28,256 nt of DNA from positions 1 through 28,256 of the IMG/VR virus record IMGVR_UViG_3300037427_002079. One strand, written 5' to 3'. Each line of letters opens with the position of its first letter. The stretch's first letter is position 1. This document shows positions 23,294-28,256 of this stretch, piece by piece. A program made the position numbers and the translations under genes. The notes beneath the pieces were generated by a model. It was given only the letters and a program-made list of their open reading frames with translations. It was not told the DNA's origin and did not search any database. Source of the DNA: a virus.

Positions 23294-24700
23294 ATGGCTA
23301 TACGAAGCGCTGAAGAACTAAAGAAACTATTTGGTGACCAACAGAAACCAACTGGGCAGGATTTTGCAGATCTGTTAGACTCATGTCTAAACTCTACTCT
23401 CCGTACAGAGTTAACGGATAAGATTGAGCTGACAGAGGATGACTTAGAGTTAGTCATTTCTACTGTACAGAGCGTTCTAACTGCTAAGGATGTTTATCAC
23501 GACTATATAGATAGTATATTATCTACAGAACTAGACGCTTTGTCAGCAACCGTGATGGATCATATAGATCATAGCGATGTGATAGGAGTTTCTCGAGATG
23601 TAGTATTAGGTGGTAATGTTTTAACTGTAACCAACGGGCTGATAACAGCAGTCACTGCATATATACCACCAGTCCCAACTGCCACACCAACACCAACACC
23701 AACTCTTACTAGTCCTCCGCCCCCAACCCCAGTTCCGCAGTTTAAAGGTAAATGGGAGAGAATAAACTATAATATAGGGAATCGAGTATGCTGGGTTGGG
23801 AAGTTATGGGAGGCAGCATCTCAAAGAACTGACATTAATGATGTCCCTGGTTCATCCATACACTGGACTGAAATCGGTCTAGACCCACGATGTCCGGTTG
23901 TTACACCGACACCATCCCCAACACCTACACCTACACCTACACCTACACCTACTGACGATTATATGGATAGATGGAGAGGACCATGGAATGCTATTGCATA
24001 TACTAAAAAGAGTTATGTGTGTCATGAAAATATGCTTTATCGCGCTGTTAATAATACAGAGCCGGATGATATACCTGGTATATCCGTTCATTGGATGTAC
24101 ATGTATGATCAACTATGTCAACCGACACCGACACCGACACCAACACCATCTCCTACTGATAAATTTAAATCTGGATGGACTGCTAGAGGATATTCTAAGG
24201 GTAGCCAAGTGTGCTGGGGAGGGTACCTTTGGGAGGCTACATCGCAGAATGGTACAGACTATGACGATGTACCGGGAGTTTCAATACACTGGACTAATCT
24301 TGGACCTGATCCTAGATGTGCTACTACCCCGACACCGACGCCGACTCCGACGCCAACCATCACCATTGATCCTACAGTTACACCAACACCGACCCCAACT
24401 CCAACCGCAGACTTAGATGAGAGATTCGTCGGAGCTTGGACCGCGCAACCATACGCATTTACAGATGTTGTAGCTTATGATTGTAAGCTTTGGAGAGCAG
24501 ATAAACCAGGAGGTACGGAAGCTGATGATATACCAGGTACATCCGTACACTGGACATATCTACGCGATGAAAATGCAGTGTCGTTCAACAAGTGTTACCC
24601 AACACCAACAGCAACACCTACCCCGACTCCTACCCCAACTCCTACCCCGACCCCAACTCCGACTACAACATATCCATTACTTAGAAACAAGCGTCCGTAA
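23294..24700 (+). CDS. Fibre-like protein with four CBM5/12-type carbohydrate-binding modules
   Basis: 468 residues. Residues 1-124 begin AIRSAEELKKLFGDQQKPTGQDFADLLDS, a phage fibre-like attachment start, followed by a helical, acidic stretch. Four modules of about 50 residues follow (starting near 150, 225, 290 and 377), each with the ChtBD3/CBM5-12 layout: W-x-x-x-x-Y, then V-C/Y-x-x-x-LW/LY-A, then D-(D/N)-(I/V)-PG-S-x-HW. Each carries two cysteines in similar places, one in strand 2 and one just after the HW strand, suggesting a disulfide per module. Pro-Thr linkers separate them. It probably binds surface polysaccharide from the head or neck, since it lies between portal and neck genes. 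Confidence 0.75.
   Translation: MAIRSAEELKKLFGDQQKPTGQDFADLLDSCLNSTLRTELTDKIELTEDDLELVISTVQSVLTAKDVYHDYIDSILSTELDALSATVMDHIDHSDVIGVSRDVVLGGNVLTVTNGLITAVTAYIPPVPTATPTPTPTLTSPPPPTPVPQFKGKWERINYNIGNRVCWVGKLWEAASQRTDINDVPGSSIHWTEIGLDPRCPVVTPTPSPTPTPTPTPTPTDDYMDRWRGPWNAIAYTKKSYVCHENMLYRAVNNTEPDDIPGISVHWMYMYDQLCQPTPTPTPTPSPTDKFKSGWTARGYSKGSQVCWGGYLWEATSQNGTDYDDVPGVSIHWTNLGPDPRCATTPTPTPTPTPTITIDPTVTPTPTPTPTADLDERFVGAWTAQPYAFTDVVAYDCKLWRADKPGGTEADDIPGTSVHWTYLRDENAVSFNKCYPTPTATPTPTPTPTPTPTPTPTTTYPLLRNKRP
23680..24666 (+). repeat. Interspersed ACMCCN hexanucleotide tracts coding Pro-Thr linkers
   Basis: Five low-complexity tracts (about 23680-23735, 23902-23952, 24121-24153, 24322-24408, 24599-24666) encode alternating Pro-Thr/Pro-Ser. 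The unit is ACACCT, ACACCG or ACTCC(G/A)-like and differs in codon choice and copy number between tracts, so length change by slippage is possible. They separate four homologous carbohydrate-binding modules, which form a second, diverged protein-level repeat of about 75-residue period. Confidence 0.8.
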
Positions 24701-25699
24701 ATGAACACTGATGCTACAGCCTTAACTGCAGATCATCGAGACTTCTACAGTACTAACTTAAACCATAGAATCAAGTCGATAGCAGACTTGACTAAGCGGA
24801 TCGCTTATAGCTTAGGATGGCCACAGGTTAATGTAGAGACTCATGCAGCTCAAGTATATGACAGTATCGCTATTGCGTGCGAAATGTTTACAAAGTATGC
24901 CGGATATACCGAGGAGTACCTAATATTTGATTCTGACTTATATCATCCTGCAAAAGGTCTCCGGATGGATAAGCTAATGACCTTCACTCCGGAGTTGAGT
25001 GCGACTATTGAATATCTTGACGAAGAGAGTGATATGTCAATTGGTAATATGTTCCTCCCAGAGAATGATAATGTTCCATTTACTATAAACTCTCAAGCTG
25101 ATAAGGACCGAGGAGTTCAAAAAGCTCCGGCCGGTTATGATCCGTTGATGCTAAACTACCGAAAGGTTATAGATATCTTCGCGTTTGAGGAAGGATCAAC
25201 TGCTGGAGTTAACACTTTATTTACAATAGAGCAAACATTAGCGCAGCAAACATACTTTAGCTATGCGATGGGAAAATATGGATTTGACTTAGTGAGCTGG
25301 TACACACTTAAGGAATGGCTGGATACTAGAAAGAAGCTATTAGGTCAAAGCTGGCATGTAAGATTTGATGATAGGACTCAGCGCATGTATATAATACCTA
25401 ACCCAGCCGGACCCAACCGGGCACGATTTTATGGTCTAGTAGGTTGTTATGTTGAGAGGAGATTAGCTGACGTCATCAAAGAAATCTGGGTATATAAATA
25501 CTCTTTAGCTTTAACTAAAATCGCCTTAGGTAGAATTCGAGGAAAATATGCAAATACTGCACTCTTCGGTGGAGGAGCAGTTAATGCTCAAGACGTATTA
25601 GCTGAAGGTAATGCCGAGAAAGATGTCCTCGAAGAGCAGTTATATACAGGAGCCGCCGGTATAGGTGACGCTCCTCCGCCAAGATTCTTTGTTGGTTAA
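24701..25699 (+). CDS. 13: Neck protein (T4 gp13-like)
   Basis: 332 residues. The C-terminal half has the arrangement I know from gp13-type neck proteins: TYFSYAMGKYGFDLVSWYTLKEWLDTRKKLL, then WHVRFDDRTQRMYIIPNP, GLVGCYVERRLADVIKEIWVYKYSLALTKIALGRIRGKY, a Gly-rich stretch (LFGGGAVNAQDVLAEGNAEKDVLEEQL). The N-terminal part begins with a helical segment and VYDSIAIACEMFTKYAGYTEEYLIF. These proteins join the head connector to the tail after DNA packaging. It starts with ATG directly after the stop of the fibre-like gene. gp14 assignment is the main alternative, but T4 gp14 looks quite different. Confidence 0.7.
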   Translation: MNTDATALTADHRDFYSTNLNHRIKSIADLTKRIAYSLGWPQVNVETHAAQVYDSIAIACEMFTKYAGYTEEYLIFDSDLYHPAKGLRMDKLMTFTPELSATIEYLDEESDMSIGNMFLPENDNVPFTINSQADKDRGVQKAPAGYDPLMLNYRKVIDIFAFEEGSTAGVNTLFTIEQTLAQQTYFSYAMGKYGFDLVSWYTLKEWLDTRKKLLGQSWHVRFDDRTQRMYIIPNPAGPNRARFYGLVGCYVERRLADVIKEIWVYKYSLALTKIALGRIRGKYANTALFGGGAVNAQDVLAEGNAEKDVLEEQLYTGAAGIGDAPPPRFFVG

Positions 25700-26149
25700 A
25701 TGTCTAAGAAGTATTCGCAAGGAATCTACAAACCACGGGATCGATCAAAATATGTCGGGACTCGCAACCCTAGATATCTCAGTAGCTGGGAACTCCGGTT
25801 CTTTCGTTGGTGTGATAACAATCCTAGAGTAATTAAGTGGGGTAGCGAAACTCTTGCTATACCATATAAGTCACCAATCGACGGTAAAGTACATAAGTAT
25901 CTGGTAGATAATATAGTACATCTCAAAGAATCAGACGGAACTGTGGGTAGGTATTTAATTGAGATTAAACCTAAAAAACAAACAAAACCTCCAACTAAGC
26001 ATGGTAATAAAAAGAAAACCACCATACTGTACGAAGCTCATACGTATGCTATCAATTGCGCGAAATGGGAGGCGGCTAGAGACTGGGCCGCCCGGCATAG
26101 GTATAAGTTCACTATTATAACCGAAGATGAGCTGTTTTTTAGGCAATAA
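25700..26149 (+). CDS. 4: Head-completion nuclease-like protein (T4 gp4-like)
   Basis: 149 residues, the same length as T4 gp4 (150). KKYSQGIYKPRDRSKYVGTRNPRYLSSWELRFFRWCDNNPRVIKWGSE, then IPYKSPIDGKVHKYLVDN, then a V-x-YLIEIKPKKQTKPP segment. This follows a PD-(D/E)xK/VSR-TnsA-like layout: an SSWE segment, acidic Asp in 'D-nIV', and ExK in IEIKPK. YAINCAKWEAARDWAARHRYKFTIITEDEL closes the protein. In T4, gp4 acts in late head completion after packaging. Placed between neck and protease genes, with its ATG 1 nt after the preceding stop. Confidence 0.75.
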   Translation: MSKKYSQGIYKPRDRSKYVGTRNPRYLSSWELRFFRWCDNNPRVIKWGSETLAIPYKSPIDGKVHKYLVDNIVHLKESDGTVGRYLIEIKPKKQTKPPTKHGNKKKTTILYEAHTYAINCAKWEAARDWAARHRYKFTIITEDELFFRQ

Positions 26150-26151
26150 GT

Positions 26152-26159
26152 TATAAATA
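26152..26159 (+). promoter_or_regulatory. T4-type late promoter box TATAAATA
   Basis: Exact TATAAATA, ending 5 nt before the ATG at 26165. The predicted start site coincides with the start codon, exactly as at 588-595. No Shine-Dalgarno is present in between. Confidence 0.7.
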
Positions 26160-26164
26160 TTTAC

Positions 26165-26836
26165 ATGTCATTTAAATTAATAGTAGATAAAGCCCCGGTT
26201 GAAGAGCTGGAATATATAGTTGAGGAGAAGTCTCCAAAAACCGGTAAGGATACTATGTATGTTAAGGGTGTGTATGCAGAGTGCGAAGTTATCAACAAGA
26301 ATAAGAGGTCTTATCCAGTCGAGGAGTTAACTCGCGAGATGCACCGATATAGAGAAGAGATGGTAGAAACTAAGAGAGCTCTAGGTGAGCTTAACCATCC
26401 GACGAAAGCAGAGGTCGATCTCGAGAGAGCGTCTCACATGATCGTACATCTCGAGATGCAAGGTAATAAAGTGATTGGTAAGTCTCAAATATTGAGCACA
26501 CCTTGTGGTACGATAGCGAAGAATTTAATATTAGATGGTTGTGCGATAGGTTTCTCTACTAGGTCTGTTGGTCGGTTAGAAGAAAATGATAGAGGAGTTA
26601 ATGAGGTCAAGGACATGAGGTTAATAGCAGTAGATATGGTTGCTGACCCTTCTTGCCCGGATGCATTTGTTAATGGTATATTAGAGAGTAAAAATTACGT
26701 TTTATCGGAGAGTGGAGATTTTCAAGAAGCTTATAGTTCGTTTGAGCGTGGGCTGGATAATCTACCTAGGAAAGATTTAGAAAACGCTGTCGCGAACCAA
26801 ATCATGCAGTTTTTTGAAAAAATAAAAGGAAACTAA
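26165..26836 (+). CDS. 21: Prohead core protein protease (T4 gp21-like)
   Basis: 223 residues (T4 gp21 is 212). The S80/U9 phage prohead protease signature is intact: an early GVYAECEVINKNKRSYP block, the catalytic histidine in GELNHP (His78), a strand ending in MIVHLEM, and the serine segment GFSTRSVG (131-138) preceded by LILDGCAIGF. It cleaves scaffold, core and capsid proteins during head maturation and then itself. The C-terminal ~55 residues (SFERGLDNLPRKDLENAVANQI) are probably a removable regulatory tail. Start chosen because the exact late box ends 5 nt upstream. Confidence 0.9.
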   Translation: MSFKLIVDKAPVEELEYIVEEKSPKTGKDTMYVKGVYAECEVINKNKRSYPVEELTREMHRYREEMVETKRALGELNHPTKAEVDLERASHMIVHLEMQGNKVIGKSQILSTPCGTIAKNLILDGCAIGFSTRSVGRLEENDRGVNEVKDMRLIAVDMVADPSCPDAFVNGILESKNYVLSESGDFQEAYSSFERGLDNLPRKDLENAVANQIMQFFEKIKGN

Positions 26837-26842
26837 TAAATA
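26834..26842 (+). promoter_or_regulatory. Late-promoter-like box TAATAAATA
   Basis: TAATAAATA (one base from TATAAATA over its last eight bases) ends 5 nt before the ATG at 26848. The same 5-nt spacing occurs at 588-595 and 26152-26159, which supports function despite the mismatch. It overlaps the stop codon region of gene 21. Confidence 0.5.
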
Positions 26843-26847
26843 TTTCT

Positions 26848-27045
26848 ATGAGCGACAGAGAATCCGGTGAAAATCAAAATACATCCGCAGAGGGTAACCT
26901 CAACACGTTTGTGAAGAATGTAATAGATGGTGAGTATGCTCAAGCTAATAACGACTTAGCAAAAACTATAAATGATAAGATAAAGGACAAAATCCAACAG
27001 GTCCAAACTTCAAACCCAACAATTTTTAAAAACGACAATGAATGA
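26848..27045 (+). CDS. Small prohead-core-like protein
   Basis: 65 residues, highly charged and polar. FVKNVIDGEYAQANNDLAKTINDKIKDKIQQ resembles the short helical segment 'i-dGd-A-A-----i--Ki-d-i' found in small prohead core proteins and in N-termini of T4-like scaffold partners. Its position between protease (21) and scaffold (22) supports a core role, comparable to T4 gp67/gp68 although those lie between genes 20 and 21 there. Overlaps the scaffold gene by 8 nt. Short length limits certainty. Confidence 0.55.
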   Translation: MSDRESGENQNTSAEGNLNTFVKNVIDGEYAQANNDLAKTINDKIKDKIQQVQTSNPTIFKNDNE

Positions 27046-27946
27046 CGAAAAACAATCCACAATAGTACAGACGCTGAAAGATGCGACTGGTGATTTATTA
27101 ACTGAAGATACTCTAAAGTCACTTGAAGAGTCTTTCGAGGCCGCTGTTGCTGATAAGGTCAATGAAAGAGTCAGTCTACAGGTTGAGAAGGCCTTAGTAG
27201 AGCAGGATGAGGACCATGCCGGGAAGCTTGAAGCTTTACTAGAGGCTATAGATGGTGATCATACTGCCAAGCTGAGTAAGGTATTAAAAGCAGTTAATGA
27301 AAATCATGCACATAAATTAAAGCAGGTAGTTAACAAGTACAGCAATGATGTTGTTGAGGAAGCTGCAGAATTTAAATCATCGCTTGTCGATAAGATTAGT
27401 TCATATCTAGACTTATATATCGAAAATGCGATCCCGGTTAGCGACTTTAAGGAAGCTGTTAAGAACCGCAAGGCTTATGATCAACTCCAGGAAATGCGCA
27501 AAGTATTAGCTGTTAACTTTGCTATGAGTAAAGACTCTATTAAGAGTGCAATTAGAGACGGTAAGCGTCAGATTGATGAATCATCCGCCCAATCCGCTAA
27601 GTTGTTAGAGGAGAAAGATCAGCTAGAAGAAGACTTAACAGTATTAAAGCGCGCTAAGCTCTTAGAGGAGAAGACGAAAGGTCTTCCAACTATTAAGAGG
27701 CGATATATTTCCCGAGTCCTCGGCAATAAACCTATTGAGTTTATAGAGGAGAACTTCGACTACACCTTAAAGATGTTTGAGAAAACAGAAGAGGACAAGT
27801 TAGAAGACGTAAAGAAACAAGCACAGAAGAAAGCTGTAAGTGTCGACCGACCGGTTATCACTGAGGCTGCAAAGACTCCTGTAGCTTCCGGAAGGCCAGA
27901 ATCAGCAGACCCTATGGGGTATATGACTGAGCTGAGCAAGTTCTAA
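27038..27946 (+). CDS. 22: Prohead scaffold protein (T4 gp22-like)
   Basis: 302 residues (T4 gp22 is 269). Almost entirely helical and Glu/Lys-rich, with coiled-coil-like repeats: HAGKLEALLEAIDGDHTAKLSKVLKAVNENHAHKLKQVV shows a ~15-residue repeat of H-(A/T)-x-KL. The middle has DKISSYLDLYIENAIPVSDFKEAVKNRKAYDQLQEMRKVLAV, the most conserved portion of gp22-like scaffolds. The C-terminus ends MGYMTELSKF. It forms the internal core around which gp23 assembles and is degraded by gp21. It precedes the capsid gene, as in T4. Confidence 0.85.
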   Translation: MNDEKQSTIVQTLKDATGDLLTEDTLKSLEESFEAAVADKVNERVSLQVEKALVEQDEDHAGKLEALLEAIDGDHTAKLSKVLKAVNENHAHKLKQVVNKYSNDVVEEAAEFKSSLVDKISSYLDLYIENAIPVSDFKEAVKNRKAYDQLQEMRKVLAVNFAMSKDSIKSAIRDGKRQIDESSAQSAKLLEEKDQLEEDLTVLKRAKLLEEKTKGLPTIKRRYISRVLGNKPIEFIEENFDYTLKMFEKTEEDKLEDVKKQAQKKAVSVDRPVITEAAKTPVASGRPESADPMGYMTELSKF

Positions 27947-27958
27947 TTTTTTTGAATG

Positions 27959-27997
27959 AGGTAAAATGTACCTGAGTATGTGTAATGTCAAGGAGAC
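27959..27997 (+). promoter_or_regulatory. Capsid-gene leader: hairpin and strong Shine-Dalgarno
   Basis: AGGTA (27959-27963), loop AAATG, TACCT (27969-27973) form a small hairpin. A strong AAGGAGA lies at 27990-27996, 10 nt before the ATG at 28007. This 60-bp leader is the only place in the window where a long, classical Shine-Dalgarno sits at a good distance. Confidence 0.6.
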
Positions 27998-28006
27998 AAA
28001 TTTAAT

Positions 28007-28256
28007 ATGAGTATACAATCTGTTAAACCCCCCTCTCCATACGTTGATCAAGCTCGTGCGGACACATTGTTGGAAAAGTGGAGCCCCGTGCTCGACTATA
28101 AGTCTGATAATGTTGCTCCTATCGAAGATGATCACACTCGTTACTCAACAGCGGTCCTGTTAGAAAACCAAGAGCAATGGTGCCTCACCGAGGCACAAAA
28201 CTCCGCCAGTGGCGGTGGTGTTCTTGGTTCTGCATCGTACCCTACAGCTGGTTTCA
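28007..28256 (+). CDS. 23: Major capsid protein (T4 gp23-like), 5' part
   Basis: The first 83 residues are in the window; the gene runs off the right edge. LLEKWSPVLDYKSDNVAPIEDDHTRYSTAVLLENQEQWCL matches the N-terminal region of gp23 in T4-like phages ('L-EKW-PVLd--g---Ikd-hrr--tA-LLENQe'). In T4 the N-terminal ~65 residues are removed by gp21 during maturation. The start is set by a strong Shine-Dalgarno (AAGGAGA, 10 nt upstream). Its codons look richer in C-ending triplets than neighbouring genes, in keeping with high expression. Confidence 0.88.
   Translation, partial: MSIQSVKPPSPYVDQARADTLLEKWSPVLDYKSDNVAPIEDDHTRYSTAVLLENQEQWCLTEAQNSASGGGVLGSASYPTAGF

Noticed and set aside
23680-24666. 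CRISPR-like or satellite repeat array
   Set aside because: The repeats are in-frame Pro-Thr codons inside a long open reading frame, with no spacers or palindromic repeats.

Overview
The window is part of the genome of a T4-like contractile-tailed phage (myovirus-type Caudoviricetes) that is well diverged from T4. The right end gives the identity: portal (gp20), neck protein (gp13-like), head-completion nuclease (gp4-like), prohead protease (gp21, with GELNHP and GFSTRS motifs), a small core protein, scaffold (gp22) and the start of the major capsid protein (gp23). A gp15-type tail-sheath stabiliser lies near 14.4 kb. Genes are packed tightly, often with ATGA, TAATG or TAGTG overlaps. T4-type late promoter boxes (TATAAATA) sit directly before several start codons. 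There are no photosynthesis genes and no tRNA I could recognise; the host cannot be read from the sequence, although the gene mix resembles aquatic T4-like phages.

Layout. (1) 1-873: 3' part of a P-loop-kinase-like gene and a small unknown gene. (2) 907-11825: a plus-strand glycan cluster with three glycosyltransferase-like genes, a UDP-sugar 6-dehydrogenase, a Gfo/Idh oxidoreductase, an SDR epimerase/dehydratase, a methyltransferase, a further GT-B-like glycosyltransferase, an AsnB-type amidotransferase, a hexapeptide acetyltransferase and a UDP-GlcNAc-type 2-epimerase. (3) 11868-13941: a DUF366-like protein, a gp62-like clamp-loader small subunit, a GroES/gp31-like co-chaperonin, an SH3-barrel-like protein and an unknown protein. 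(4) 13942-14407: 466 bp with no gene but many nested inverted repeats, a candidate structured RNA. (5) 14408-15863: gp15 and a possible virion protein. (6) 15858-21474: a second glycan island, mostly on the minus strand (sulfotransferase-like, small kinase-like, GT11-like, GT60-like and other GT-like genes) with one divergent plus-strand gene. (7) 21496-28256: the head-morphogenesis block, interrupted by a fibre-like protein with four CBM5/12-like carbohydrate-binding modules on Pro-Thr linkers.

How it fits together: the first cluster holds four of the five enzyme types of the WbpA-WbpB-WbpE-WbpD-WbpI route to UDP-ManNAc(3NAc)A, but not the aminotransferase, plus an amidotransferase that could amidate the uronate. 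Together with at least nine transferase-like genes, a methyltransferase, a sulfotransferase and a kinase-like protein, this suggests the phage builds or remodels an unusual acidic surface glycan, either on the host envelope or on its own virion. Two promoter classes are visible: sigma70-like TTGAtT-N16-TATAAT boxes before glycan and accessory genes, and T4-late-like TATAAATA boxes before head genes. Both often lie so close to the start codon that the transcripts would be leaderless or nearly so.
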